From the NCBI RefSeq assembly GCF_016808095.1, contig NC_068978.1, positions 31,678,160 through 31,742,159 on the forward strand: a stretch of 64,000 bases of DNA. Reading direction: 5' to 3'. The position numbers and the translations under genes were made by a program. The notes beneath the pieces were generated by a model, which was not told where the DNA came from, ran no database searches, and saw only the letters and a program-made list of their open reading frames with translations. This document shows positions 1-13,342 of this stretch, in pieces (within the stretch, counting starts at the first letter, position 1; every line of letters starts with the position of its first letter). The stretch comes from Vigna angularis (Eukaryota > Streptophyta > Magnoliopsida > Fabales > Fabaceae).

Positions 1-1383
1 CGGGTCATCAATGATGAAGTTACAAGTAAAGAAGAAGAGATCCGGGAATCCTTTTCTGATGAAACTCTCTTGCACATCCAACAGAGGCCATGGTTTGCTG
101 ACATGGCAAATTTCAAAGCAGCATGAGTTATCCCACAAGACTTATCTTGGAGTCAGAAAAAGAAGTTCTTTTCTGATGCAAAACAATTCGTCTGGGATGA
201 CCCTTTCCTTTTCAAGATTGGGGCTGACAACTTATTGAGGCGTTGTGTAACCAGTGAAGAAGCAGCAGGAATCCTGTGGCACTGCCATAATTCACCTTAT
301 GGAGGGCACTTCAACGGAGAAAGAACAGCTGCAAAAGTCCTTCAGTCAGGATTTTATTGGCCCACGTTATTTAAAGATGCCCACGATCATGCCAAAGGCT
401 GTGATAGATGTCAGAGAACAGGGAGCATATCAAGAAGACATGAAATGCCTTTACAAGCAATTTTGGAGGTTGAAGTCTTTGACTGCTGGGGCATAGACTT
501 TGTTGGCCCACTTCCACCATCTTTCAATAATGAATATATCTTGGTGGCTGTTGACTATGTAAGTAAGTGGGTGGAAGCATCAGCTTGTCAGAAAAATGAT
601 GCTAAAACAGTCATTAAATTCTTGAAAAGAAATATTTTCTCAAGGTTTGGGGTGCCAAGAATTCTTATTAGTGATGGAGGATCCCATTTTTGCAACTCCC
701 AGCTAGAAAAGATACTAACTCATTATGAAGTTAATCACAAAGTAGCATCCCCATACCATCCTCAGACCAACGGCCAGGCCGAGGTTTCAAATAGGGAAAT
801 TAAGAGGATCCTTGAAAAAACAGTTTCATCGTCAAGAAAAGACTGGGCAATGAAGTTAGATGATGCCTTATGGGCATACAGAACAACATTGAAGACACCG
901 GTGGGAATGACTCCATTTCAGTTAGTCTATGGAAAAGCATGCCATTTACCAGTGGAACTGGAACACAAGGCTTATTGGGCCATCAAATTTCTAAATTTTG
1001 ATCCTACCTTGTCTACAGAAAAAAGGAAGTTGCAATTACAAGAGTTGGACGAACTGAGACTAAATGCCTACAAAAACTCCAAGAAGTACAAGGAAAAGGT
1101 CAAGATGTATCATGACAAGAAACTTCTAAAAAGAGACTTTCAACCTGGCCAACAAGTTTTACTCTTCAATTCAAGATTCAAAATTCTTCAAGGCAAGTTG
1201 AAATCAAAGTGGTCTGAACCTTTCATCATAAAGGAGGTAAAGCCCCATGGAGCCATTGAGTTGGTTAATCCTGCAGCAGATGATCCAAACAGAAGTTGGG
1301 TGGTAAATGGACAGAGGCTGAAACATTACCTGGGCGGTGAGATTCAGCGTCTCACCACAATCATTCATCTCTCAGATCCTTGA
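1..1383 (+). pseudogene. Athila-lineage Ty3/gypsy pol, 3' end (integrase), broken
   Basis: This is the C-terminal part of a retrotransposon polyprotein; it enters from the left edge and ends at the TGA at 1381-1383. Reading the frame of the long ORF back from 235, it is open to base 4 except for one in-frame TGA at 124-126, which breaks it. The integrase zinc finger is visible ([11 protein letters not shown] followed by CDRCQ). The catalytic core follows: first Asp in [10 protein letters not shown], second Asp in ISDGGSHF, Glu in [17 protein letters not shown]. The sequence ends with the [20 protein letters not shown] integrase tail typical of Athila and Tat elements. There is no chromodomain. 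The product would insert element cDNA into the genome. The Athila assignment rests on this motif style and on the extra ORF and LTR downstream. Confidence 0.9.
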
Positions 1384-2664
1384 GCATCAGTGTGTCAAGC
1401 TAATGACGTTAAACAAGCGCTTACTGGGAGGCAACCCAGCTTTCTAACCTTCCTTTTGTGTTATTTTGTTATTTGAAGTGATTTACTCTTCTTATTTGAG
1501 TGGTAGAATTTGGTTGTGTGAAAGCATGTTAGTGTGTTTTATAGCCTGAAATGTTTATTGTGTGATTCTGTTATCTATGGATTTGAATTAGCTTGTTTTG
1601 GAGAATGTTGAAAATTTGTGAAATTGAACACCTTCAATTTGATTCTTCAAGTGAATTTCCCTTATTGGAGATTTAAGCAAACGTATTTGATAAAAACAAG
1701 GTGTTCTGGGGTGCTTTGAGAGCTAGAGAATGCAAAAATCAGAAAATGGTACTGTGAGTTGAGTCATTCTGCAGTCTGCTGAAATTCTGCAGAATTCACG
1801 CCCAAGCCCCCCTGACCAGGCGCGAGATGCAGCAGCGTGCTGGTCGCGCCCGGGCGCCCTCCACACGAGGGGCGCCCGGCGCGACTTGCGCAGGCCCAAC
1901 CCAACTGCCTCTTAAGTGCACAGTGGTCTGATCTTCCTCATTTTCTAACCCTAACTTCCAGCCTTCTCTCCCCCTTTCTCTCGTGCCTATCCTCTCACAG
2001 CCCCCAAAACCACCATACACCTCCATCTCAGCCACATTCACAACCACCATCACACTCACCTTTGTGAACTCTCTCTCACTAACAAACCCTTTCAACTCCA
2101 CTCAAGCCAGCCACTTAACCCTACCAATTAAACCTCACTCTCACTTACTCTCTTCACAAATTCGTTTTCTTTGGGCAGTCACAGTCAAGCTCTCAACTCT
2201 CTCAAGATCCCCAATTTCCAAATTCAAATTCAATTTTCCAAATGAGGTAGGTTTTGCTTTCGTTTGCTTGTTTTGAAAATCTTTTGCTTTCAAGTGTTGA
2301 TTGTTGTGTGAATTAGAGTAGGTTTGTTCAATTAAATTGTTTGAATGCGTGATTGATCATGGAAAAGTGGAACCAAACCACTGCATTAGACTTCTGCATT
2401 CTGCAGAAGTCGCGCCCAGGCGCCCCTTGCAGGTGCGCGCCCGGGCGCGACTGGTTCGGCCAACAATTGGCCTGGGTTCAGTTTTTCTTATGTTTTTCAA
2501 TTCTAGTCTTTTTATTTCATTGTGATTGTTTATGATTGAGTGTCCTATTGTTTGTGTATGACTTTGAACCATGAATGTACACTCTTTTGCACAAACGTTC
2601 AATATCACTTTGATTTTTATGTGTCTCCTCCTCACAATCACAATGCTTGCATGTTTGTGCAGAA
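1384..2664 (+). other. Athila spacer between pol and extra ORF
   Basis: No gene is seen. The region holds two GC-rich patches (about 1800-1890 and 2409-2455) built from variants of the palindrome GCGCCCGGGCGC followed by GAC; the same motif recurs in the LTR at 15480-15690. A plausible splice acceptor (TTTGTGCAG, ending at 2662) sits two bases before the ATG of the next ORF. This would fit expression of that ORF from a spliced subgenomic RNA, as proposed for env-like ORFs of Athila elements. Confidence 0.6.
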
Positions 2665-3429
2665 ATGGCCTCTGTTTCAAGATCAAAAAGAATCAAAACC
2701 ATAGCAACAAAGAGGCAGAAGCAAAAGAAGCACTCAAAACCTCAAACTTTCCTCTCCCAAAGACATAGGACAAATTTTGAGGAGTCTCAAAACAGAAGGC
2801 TCCTTATGGAAAGAGTTGTTGAACAACTACCTCGGGAGGAACCACAATTTGCCCAAGAGGTGTGGCGTCGGCACTGGAGCAATCTTATTTCCTTCCCTGC
2901 CCCGGCTAATATTGCTGTAGTCCGGGAATTCTATGCCAATGCTCGTAGCTTTTCAGACGAACCAGCGCCATTCACCAGTTATGTGCGTGGGAGGCCCGTG
3001 GCTTTTGATGCAAACACAATCAACTCTTTCTTCAACACTCAGTGGCCAGGGGGCAATTCACCATGTCATTATTCAGATGCAAACCGGACTAATTTTGCAG
3101 GGATAGACTATCAGGAGGTTGAGAGGACTTTGTGCCTCCCAAGAGGCCACTTTCATAGAAACAGACAGGGACAACCATTGCACATCAAGCGTTCCTTTCT
3201 CACACCTCTCTCCAAATATTGGGTGGCATTCATACATGCAAACATATCTCCATGCTCCCATATGTCTGACCTCAATGTGAGTAGAGCACTTCTCCTTTTC
3301 TTCATACTGCAGGGCCAACCAATCAATGTGGGTCAGATTATTGCACATGAGATCAATGACTGTGCCCATACTGCACTGAGCAACACTCCACTAGGGCACC
3401 CATCTCTGATCACTCACCTATGTGAGCTT

Positions 3430-6059
3430 TGTAACACCCAAATATTTTAAAGGGTATTACTGATAGTTGAGACTAAATTAATTCGATATCTCATAGAAAC
3501 AATCAAACTTTATTTCAATTACTCCAAAGTACAATACCAAACTTACAAACTTTAAACAATATAGTATTCACCGTTGACATTTCAACTTTTAAATTTTACA
3601 CAACATAATCTTCCCAATACAAATTTATTCTTTTTACAAAAATCCATGAAAGGTTTTCCCCGCATCTCTCTCATCTCTAAGCTTTTTCAACCACATCTGC
3701 AACATTATCTAATCACATATAACATGAGTTATATGATCATAGCATAAACAAATAAGGGTAAGCCAACCATATCAAATCAATCATTAAACTTGTAATAAGC
3801 ATAGTTTAATCATTTATTTCTACAATTACTCAAATATTATTACCCCGATGTCATTAATTCATCATTATCAAAATCATCTTCCTCAATTTCATAAACCTTA
3901 CAATTTATACTATGCTTACTCACGAAGCCTTATGGTCAGACCGCTCTCTGCCTGCTTCCTTAAGCCTCACCTGTATACTATGTCTTACTCTCTGAAGCCT
4001 TATGGTCAGACCACTCTCTGCCTGCTTCTATAAAACTTATGAACCACATATTTATGTCAAAGCCTTATGGTCAGACCACTTGCTGCCTGCTTTCATTAAT
4101 CTCAGGTGTTACTTTGTTCATACCAAGCTCTCATGGTATAACCGAACATACTACTTCCCGTAGGAAACATCATTTCATAAGCAATAATTTCTTATATCCA
4201 CTCCAACATTTCATCACATCAACATTTCATACTCTATTATCCACTCCAACATTTCATCAAATCAACAATTCATAACCTCTTCTCCACATAACTCAATCAT
4301 GTTCATTCTCTAATCATAATTTGACAATAACCTATTTTGGTGTCAATAAATTAAACATATCGCCAGCTATCATACTTCATATTATAAACTCATTTTTGAC
4401 CATAACGAGTATAACTCAACATATTTTCACCAATTAAAGATTCATAGATCAGCCAAAACATTTCATCATATCTTAGTCACTACGTATTAAAGTCTGAACT
4501 CAATGTAACGATAAATAAAATATATATGAAGTGTTTTTACCATGATAACTTTGTGCATCTCCAATTAACTTATTTTATTTTAATTTCATCCTATTAGAGA
4601 TCTTTCTTTACCCCAATTGGTCACCGGAGAGGACCCAGATGTCTGAACGCATCAAACTCACCTTCGACGCCAACACATATGACTAGTCACAACTGACTGG
4701 ACCAGGCCAGGGCTGCTCTATGATCAGGGATGTGCCAACTCAGGTTTTTAAGGTTCCTCTATCCTACCAACAAAGGGAGGCTTTCAATAATTAACAATTT
4801 ATTTATTTAAATTATCTACCTTGTTTGCTTATGCTCTAAATCTAAAATGCCTAATTTTAATATTTTTACTTCCTCTTACAACAACCTCAAATAGTATCAC
4901 TACATCTATTTAATACTCATATACAAGTTATTACAGAATCCTTACTCCAGACCTTCCAACAAGATCAATTTCAGTCAAGAAACTCATTCATGATAGAATT
5001 CATACAAGATAATTATAAACAATTACCCATAATAAGATATTACTATAAATGGTCATAGAAGAATACAATATTTGACAATCATAAGAATAATCTTAATATA
5101 AAAATTCATGGGAAACAAGAAGTTGAATCTGGCAGAGCCGGTTAGACAACTTCTACTCCATCCCAAAATACAATATAATTAAATAACAAGAACAATACAT
5201 GTCTGGGGAAATAAGAAGTTGAATCTGGCAGAGCCGGTTAGACAACTTCTAATCCTTCCAAAAATGCAATAAAATAAATAAGTAAAGCAATAAATAGTTT
5301 GGGGAAACAAGAAGTTGAATCTGGCAGAGCCGGTTAGACAACTTCTAATCCTTCCAAAAGTGCAATAAAATAAATAACTGAAGCAATAGAAAGTTTGGGG
5401 AAACAAGAAATTGAATCTGGCAGAGCCGGTTAGACAATTTCTAATCCTTCCAAAATACAATAAAATTAAATAAGGAAAACAATAGAATGTTTGGGGAAAC
5501 AAGAAATTGAATCTGGCAGAGCCGGTTAGACAATTTCTAATCCTTCCAAAATACAAAAAAATAAACAACTAATAACATACAAGTGGCATAACATAATCAA
5601 CATTACATTTTACAACTATCACACTTGGATATCAACACAAAGCATACTCTCATTTAAAATTTAAGATCATACAGAAACAAAATACTCCATATTCAAGATA
5701 TAAAATCAACAAAGGCAACATATACAAGACTCAAAATAATACCAAACAAAATTTAACTCCCCTTACCTCTATTACAGACTTAATCCCCTCGTCCTCTGAA
5801 AACTTCCAGAATATCCCCTTTGCAAAATTTGAAATTCTTCCAACTCTCTTCTCTCAAAAATTTTCTAAGTTCTTTGGTGTAAATTTTCAGCCTCCCCCCC
5901 TTGGCTATTTATAGCAAAAAAATTTACTATTCATTTTTACTATTCATTTTAACTATTCATTTTTTTATTCATTTTACTATTACAAAAATAATTTTTTATT
6001 TGCAATTGGCTAAATTCTGATCTCAAAGCTACGTGGAACACTTATCCTTTCCAAAAATA

Positions 6060-6091
<32 letters not shown>

Positions 6092-6197
6092 TTTTTACTA
6101 TTCACTTTTTACTATTCACCTTTTACTATTCACAATTTACTATTCACTTTTTTTTTATCTAGTATTTAACTTACAAATATTTTTCAAGGATCTTACA
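3430..6197 (-). repeat. Tekay 3' LTR (2768 bp)
   Basis: Read on the minus strand it starts TGTAAGATCC and ends GGGTGTTACA. It contains three short direct repeats of a CTTATGGTCAGACC motif (starting near 3924, 3994 and 4059) and five 96-bp hairpin units (5118-5538). AT-rich TTTACTATTCA repeats lie at about 5925-6150. The minus-strand reading frame across the hairpin units is treated as non-coding. Confidence 0.95.
5118..5538. repeat. Five 96-bp tandem units, each with a conserved hairpin (3' LTR)
   Basis: Hairpins lie at 5118-5154, 5214-5250, 5310-5346, 5406-5442 and 5502-5538, exactly 96 bp apart. Each has an 8-bp outer stem and an inner CTGGC-AGA-GCCGG stem-loop. In units 1-3 the outer stem is AGAAGTTG/CAACTTCT. 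In units 4-5 it is AGAAATTG/CAATTTCT, a paired change that keeps the helix. Confidence 0.9.
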
Positions 6198-6208
6198 ATC
6201 TCCCCAAC
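6198..6208 (-). other. Tekay polypurine tract
   Basis: On the minus strand the sequence GTTGGGGAGAT lies immediately before the 3' LTR. Its position and purine content fit the plus-strand primer of reverse transcription. Confidence 0.75.
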
Positions 6209-6267
6209 AACAATTATTTTCGTCCTCGAAAATTTATTTATTTAAACAAAGACTATCTAACAAAAGA

Positions 6268-9200
6268 TTACTTACAAAAGAGATATGGATATTCCTTTAT
6301 CATAAATTCTTCCAATTCCCAAGTCATTTCTTGTGTGTCTTCATTCCAAAGTACTTTTACTGTGCGAATATCTTTCCCTCTTAGCTTTTTCATTTGAACA
6401 TCTAGTATACGCACTGGTCCAACTTCCATTGTTAAATTTTCCTTGACCTGAATTTCATCAACTTCTAACACATGCTTTGGATCTGGAATATACTTCCTCA
6501 GTTGGGATACATGAAAAACGTTATGCAAATTTGCCAATTCAGGTGGTAATGCTACCTCATAAGCCACTGGCCCAATCTTTTTGAGAATCTGATACGGTCC
6601 GAGAAATTTTGGTGTCAGTTTCCTCATCTTGATAGCTCTCCCGACTCCTGTAGTTGGTGTTACTCGTAAGAATACATGATCTCCTTCTTCAAATTCTAAC
6701 GGTCTTCTTCTTTTGTCGGCATATGACTTTTGTCTACTTTGAGTTGCTTTCATCCGATCTTGGATTAATTTTATTTTTTCTGTGGTTCGCTGTAATAGCT
6801 CGGGTCCCACTGTTAGTGCTTCCCCATCTTGAAACCAACACAACGGGGTTCTACATCTTCTTCCATATAAAGCTTCATATGGTGGCATACCAATACTGGA
6901 ATGATAACTTTTGTTGTAAGTAAATTCTACTAATGGTAGTATCTCATTCCAACTTCCAAGATGATCTAATACACAAGTTCTTAGCAAATCCTCCAAAGAC
7001 TGAATAGTCCTTTCTGTTTGACCATCAGTCTGAGGGTGATAAGCCGAACTCATCCTCAACTGCGTTCCCAGAGCCTTCTGTAGCGTCTGCCAAAACCTTG
7101 AAGTAAACCTTGGATCTTTGTCTGACACAATGCTTGTAGGTATTCCATGCAACCTCACTACTTCCCTGATGTATAACTCCGTCAGCTTTTCTAGAGACAT
7201 ACGTTGATTAATGGGCAAAAAGTGAGCGCTCTTGGTTAGTCTATCAACGATAACCCAGATAGAATCGTGACCTTTTGATGATTTTGGTAAATGTGTTACA
7301 AAGTCCATCGAGATACTGTCCCACTTCCATTGAGGAATGTCTAACTGTCGTAACATCCCTCCCGGTTTTTGATGCTCCACTTTTGCCTTCTGACACACCA
7401 AGCAGGCTGCTACAAACTCGGCCACATCCCTCTTCATTCCATTCCACCAAAATGACTCTTTCAGGTCTTTATACATCTTAGTCATACCTGGATGTATGCT
7501 AAGACGACTTTTATGGCCTTCGTCTAAAATTAAATGTTTTAATTCACTCTTTGCAGGTATACACACTCTGTTCTTAAATCGAAGGATGCCATCTTTACTT
7601 AGAACGAAGTCCTTAACCTGATCGGTGTCCAACAACCTGATCTTTTGCTGCAACTCTTGATCCATCGACTGCTCAACCTTCACTTGTTCTAAGAAGTCAC
7701 TAGTGATTACTAAATGACCACACCATATATGATCTGGGGTTAACTGCAACCCCAAGTTCATATCACGTAACTTTTCTAACAGTTCTAATTCCTTCACCAT
7801 CATTGTTGTTATCTGAGCTTGTCTCCTACTCAATGCATCTGCCACCACATTGGCTTTTCCTGGGTGATATAAAAGCTCGAAATCATAGTCCTTCATATAT
7901 TCCATCCATCTTCTTTGTCGCATGTTCAGCTCCTTTTGATCGAACAAATACTTTAGATTCTTATGGTCACTAAAAACTTGGAAACTTGCCCCATAGAGGT
8001 AATGTCTCCATGTCTTTAATGCAAATACTACTGCTGCAAGTTCTATGTCATGCGTTGGGTAGTTCTTCTCATGCGCCTTTAGCTGCCTAGATGCATAAGC
8101 TACAGGTCTCCTTCCTTGCATTAGGACGCACCCCAATCCTTGATACGACGCATCGCAGTACACCTCAAAAGATTTGCTAGAGTCTGGAATGATTAATACT
8201 GGTGCTGACGTTAGTCGTTGCTTCATATCCTCAAAACTGGCTTCGCACTTGTCAGTCCACAGAAATGGTTGATCCTTACGAGTTAACTGAGTTAGAGGAC
8301 CTACAATCTTGGAAAACCCTTCAACAAAACGTCGGTAATAACCGGCTAATCCTACAAAACTTCGTACTTCAGTTACAGTTTTCGGCCGCTCCCACTTTAG
8401 CACAGCTTCCACCTTTGCTGGATCCACTGAGATTCCTTGAGCAGAAATCACATGACCCAAAAATTGTACTTTCTCTATCTAGAACTCACACTTTGACAGT
8501 TTCCCATACAGTTGATGTTTTCTTAAAATTTCCAACGCCACCCTCAAGTGTTCTGCATGCTTTTCCTTATTCTCTGAATAGATAAGAATATCGTCTATAA
8601 ATACTACCACGAACTTATCTAAACATGACCGAAATATTCTGTTCATGTAGTCCATAAAAATCGCTGGAGCATTCGTCACGCCAAACGGCATTACCACGTA
8701 CTCAAAGTGTCCGTAGCGAGATCTGAAAGCCGTCTTTTGCACATCTTCCGTCTTGACCAGAATCTGATGGTACCCAGATCTGAGATCAATTTTTGAAAAC
8801 ACCTCTGCTCCTCTCAACTGATCTAATAGATCATCGATTCTTGGCAAAGGATATTTGTTCTTTATTGTAACCTTGTTCAGCTGTCGATAATCCACGCACA
8901 ACCTTGAACTTCCATCCTTCTTCTTCACCAGCAATACAGGAGCTCCCCATGGAGACACACTTGGACGGATAAACTTCTTCTCCAGCAGATCTTCGATTTG
9001 CTTTTTCAACTCTACTAGTTCGGCAGGAGCCATTCTGTATGGAGCCATAGAAACTGGGCCAGCTCCAGGCATTAGATCTATTGTGAAATCGATCTCTCGA
9101 CTAGGTGGTAAACCTGGTACTTCTTCTGGAAAAACATCAACATATTCTTCTACCACAGGTATTCCGATGATTTGTTCTTCAGTATTCTCTCTTTTCTCCT

Positions 9201-10506
9201 GAGCTAACACCACAAAGCAGGTAGCTCCATCTTTGATATCCTTCGCAACGACTCGAGTGGAGCTTAGTTCTAAATCGTTCAAATTTAGAAACTCTATCTT
9301 TTGTTTCCCACAGTCAATAAGAACGTGATTGGCAGTCAACCAATCCATTCCCAAAATAATGTCTAGATTTTGAAGGGGTAAGCAGATCAAGTTCACTTTG
9401 AACTTGCGTCCTGCAATTTGGATCGGGCATCCGACACAGACTGAACTGGTCGTAACTGGTCCCGATGCTGGTGTAGAAACTACTAATTCACACCCTAGAT
9501 CAAGCATCGGTAATCCGAGTCTTTCTAAACATGCTAGGGATATAAAGGAGTGTGTGGCTCCAGAGTCAAACAAAACATATACGCATTCTCCTAACAACAT
9601 ACAGGTGTGTAAGATTAATGTACCTGGCTTAGTAGCCTCTTCTGCAGACATTGCGAATACTCTCCCTGTTGCCCGGGGCTTTACTTCAGCAGAATCTTGT
9701 TGTTGTGGTTCTCCCACCTTCTTTTTCTTTGGACAAACATTAGCAAAGTGTCCCGGATCATTGCAGATGAAACATCTCTTCCCTTCAACTTTTTCCCCAA
9801 TAAGTTTAGGGCAGTCACGTCTGAAATGTGCCCCTCCACACTCAAAACACTTCACTGTTCCTCGATATGATAATTGTGGTTTTTCATAAGGTTTTTTGTT
9901 GAATTTCATTGAAGATTCTCCCTTGGCAAGTCTGGAAACTCTACTTGGATCAAACTCCAATAATTCTATCATTCTGGCTTTCTCTACCAATGCTGGAAAC
10001 TCTTGTATTTCCAATGGCATAAGTACCTTCTTCAGTTCATGCCTTAGTCCTCCCTCGAATTTTCGACATCTCCATTCTTCTGTGATATTCTGAGTATAAA
10101 ACCTCGAGAGATAATTAAATTTTACTACGTACTCTTGTACTGATAACCTCCTTTGTTGTAAGGTCAGGAACTCCGCCTCCCTTGCAAATTTTGCACTGTT
10201 TGGAAAATATTTTTCCAAGAACCTTATCTTAAAGTTCTCCCAATTCACAGCCTCACCACGAACCGTCATCAACTGTTGCATACTTTCCCACCAATATTCA
10301 GCCTCCCCCACCAAAAGAAATGATGCATAAGTTAATTTTTGTTCTTCTGAGCAAGTTATTACCCGAAAAATCTTCTCGTTCTGCCTTAGCCAAGAGTCAG
10401 CCTCATCCGGAGTAGCCTCCCCATTAAATTTAGTTGGATCATGCCTTAAGAAGTCATTCAAGCTAGAATGATTTTGAGGTACCTGATCAACTTGTTGTTG
10501 CTGCAT
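6268..10506 (-). pseudogene. Tekay gag-pol polyprotein with one in-frame stop
   Basis: One minus-strand frame runs from ATG 10506 to the stop at 6268-6270, interrupted only by TAG at 8479-8481, where related elements have Trp (one-base change TGG to TAG). Part 1 (675 codons) has the gag domain, two CCHC knuckles ([13 protein letters not shown] near residue 218, [14 protein letters not shown] near 243), the aspartic protease site FDSGATHSF near 312, and RT with FIDD near 632. Part 2 (730 residues from Met 8460) has the end of RT, RNase H from about 98 (YCDAS, then DALSRR), the integrase HHCC finger at about 315-358, the DDE core ([30 protein letters not shown]) and a C-terminal chromodomain from about 665. 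The chromodomain would direct insertion to heterochromatin. Apart from the stop the frame looks intact, so it was probably competent until recently. Confidence 0.93.
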
Positions 10507-10664
10507 CTTTGTCGAGTTTAAATGATTTCTTCAAAAAGATAACAATACAATTTAGCATATGATATCAATTTCCTTCAATAGTCGTTTTCATCATAACAAT
10601 TAATAGTTTTACTAAGAATAATAATTTCACTCCCCATAGTCCCAAAATACTTTCGAAAACCATT

Positions 10665-10676
10665 GCTCTGATACCA
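10665..10676 (-). other. Tekay primer binding site (tRNA-iMet)
   Basis: The minus strand reads TGGTATCAGAGC three bases after the 5' LTR. This is the standard complement of the 3' end of plant initiator tRNA-Met. Confidence 0.92.
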
Positions 10677-12367
10677 TAATGTAACACCCAAATATTTTAA
10701 AGGGTATTACTGATAGTTGAGACTAAATTAATTCGATATCTCATAGAAACAATCAAACTTTATTTCAATTACTCCAAAGTACAATACCAAACTTACAAAC
10801 TTTAAACAATATAGTATTCACCGTTGACATTTCAACTTTTAAATTTTACACAACATAATCTTCCCAATACAAATTTATTCTTTTTACAAAAATCCATGAA
10901 AGGTTTTCCCCGCATCTCTCTCATCTCTAAGCTTTTTCAACCACATCTGCAACATTATCTAATCACATATAACATGAGTTATATGATCATAGCATAAACA
11001 AATAAGGGTAAGCCAACCATATCAAATCAATCATTAAACTTGTAATAAGCATAGTTTAATCATTTATTTCTACAATTACTCAAATATTATTACCCCGATG
11101 TCATTAATTCATCATTATCAAAATCATCTTCCTCAATTTCATAAACCTTACAATTTATACTATGCTTACTCACGAAGCCTTATGGTCAGACCGCTCTCTG
11201 CCTGCTTCCTTAAGCCTCACCTGTATACTATGTCTTACTCTCTGAAGCCTTATGGTCAGACCGCTCTCTACCTGCTTCTATAAAACTTATGAACCACATA
11301 TTTATGTCAAAGCCTTATGGTCAGACCACTTGCTGCCTGCTTTCATTAATCTCAGGTGTTACTTTGTTCATACCAAGCTCTCATGGTATAACCGAACATA
11401 CTACTTCCCGTAGGAAACATCATTTCATAAGCAATAATTTCTTATATCCACTCCAACATTTCATCACATCAACATTTCATACTCTATTATCCACTCCAAC
11501 ATTTCATCAAATCAACAATTCATAACCTCTTCTCCACATAACTCAATCATGTTCATTCTCTAATCATAATTTGACAATAACCTATTTTGGTGTCAATAAA
11601 TTAAACATATCGCCAGCTATCATACTTCATATTATAAACTCATTTTTGACCATAACGAGTATAACTCAACATATTTTCACCAATTAAAGATTCATAGATC
11701 AGCCAAAACATTTCATCATATCTTAGTCACTACGTATTAAAGTCTGAACTCAATGTAACGATAAATAAAATATATATGAAGTGTTTTTACCATGATAACT
11801 TTGTGCATCTCCAATTAACTTATTTTATTTTAATTTCATCCTATTAGAGATCTTTCTTTACCCCAATTGGTCACCGGAGAGGACCCAGATGTCTGAACGC
11901 ATCAAACTCACCTTCGACGCCAACACATATGACTAGTCACAACTGACTGGACCAGGCCAGGGCTGCTCTATGATCAGGGATGTGCCAACTCAGGTTTTTA
12001 AGGTTCCTCTATCCTACCAACAAAGGGAGGCTTTCAATAATTAACAATTTATTTATTTAAATTATCTACCTTGTTTGCTTATGCTCTAAATCTAAAATGC
12101 CTAATTTTAATATTTTTACTTCCTCTTACAACAACCTCAAATAGTATCACTACATCTATTTAATACTCATATACAAGTTATTACAGAATCCTTACTCCAG
12201 ACCTTCCAACAAGATCAATTTCAGTCAAGAAACTCATTCATGATAGAATTCATACAAGATAATTATAAACAATTACCCATAATAAGATATTACTATAAAT
12301 GGTCATAGAAGAATACAATATTTGACAATCATAAGAATAATCTTAATATAAAAATTCATGGGAAACA

Positions 12368-12788
12368 AGAAGTTGAATCTGGCAGAGCCGGTTAGACAAC
12401 TTCTACTCCATCCCAAAATACAATATAATTAAATAACAAGAACAATACATGTCTGGGGAAATAAGAAGTTGAATCTGGCAGAGCCGGTTAGACAACTTCT
12501 AATCCTTCCAAAAATGCAATAAAATAAATAAGTAAAGCAATAAATAGTTTGGGGAAACAAGAAGTTGAATCTGGCAGAGCCGGTTAGACAACTTCTAATC
12601 CTTCCAAAAGTGCAATAAAATAAATAACTGAAGCAATAGAAAGTTTGGGGAAACAAGAAATTGAATCTGGCAGAGCCGGTTAGACAATTTCTAATCCTTC
12701 CAAAATACAATAAAATTAAATAAGGAAAACAATAGAATGTTTGGGGAAACAAGAAATTGAATCTGGCAGAGCCGGTTAGACAATTTCT
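12368..12788. repeat. Five 96-bp tandem hairpin units (5' LTR copy)
   Basis: This is the same array as 5118-5538, shifted by 7250 bases, with hairpins starting at 12368, 12464, 12560, 12656 and 12752. The paired G-to-A and C-to-T stem change is in units 4 and 5 here too, so it predates this insertion. Confidence 0.9.
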
Positions 12789-13154
12789 AATCCTTCCAAA
12801 ATACAAAAAAATAAACAACTAATAACATACAAGTGGCATAACATAATCAACATTACATTTTACAACTATCACACTTGGATATCAACACAAAGCATACTCT
12901 CATTTAAAATTTAAGATCATACAGAAACAAAATACTCCATATTCAAGATATAAAATCAACAAAAGCAACATATACAAGACTCAAAATAATACCAAACAAA
13001 ATTTAACTCCCCTTACCTCTATTACAGACTTAATCCCCTCGTCCTCTGAAAACTTCCAGAATATCCCCTTTGCAAAATTTGAAATTCTTCCAACTCTCTT
13101 CTCTCAAAAATTTTCTAAGTTCTTTGGTGTAAATTTTCAGCCTCCCCCCCTTGG

Positions 13155-13164
13155 CTATTTATAG
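13155..13164 (-). promoter_or_regulatory. TATA box candidate in Tekay 5' LTR
   Basis: The minus strand reads CTATAAATAG, followed by a G-rich run. Transcription would start about 30 bases further on, near 13125. The same site in the 3' LTR is at 5905-5914. Confidence 0.55.
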
Positions 13165-13310
13165 CAAAAAAATTTACTATTCATTTTTTACTATTCATTT
13201 TAACTATTCATTTTTTTATTCATTTTACTATTACAAAAATAATTTTTTATTTGCAATTGGCTAAATTCTGATCTCAAAGCTACGTGGAACACTTATCCTT
13301 TCCAAAAATA

Positions 13311-13342
<32 letters not shown>

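Noticed and set aside
5118..5538. Regularly spaced repeats that look like a CRISPR array
   Set aside because: Plant LTR DNA; the spacers are themselves repeated and there are no cas genes. The same applies to 40394-40830.
5179..5568. 129-codon minus-strand frame with a 32-residue repeat (and its twin at 12429-12818)
   Set aside because: It exists because the LTR hairpin unit is 96 bp, a multiple of three. It lies in LTR DNA, has no known family, and the conserved feature is the base-paired stem, not the protein.
6033..6245. 70-codon Phe/Tyr/Ile-rich frame
   Set aside because: Created by T-rich TTTACTATTCA repeats at the LTR end; not a protein.
10665..10676. tRNA-like sequence
   Set aside because: It is the 12-base primer binding site complementary to initiator tRNA-Met, not a tRNA gene. 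No tRNA or rRNA gene was recognised in the window.
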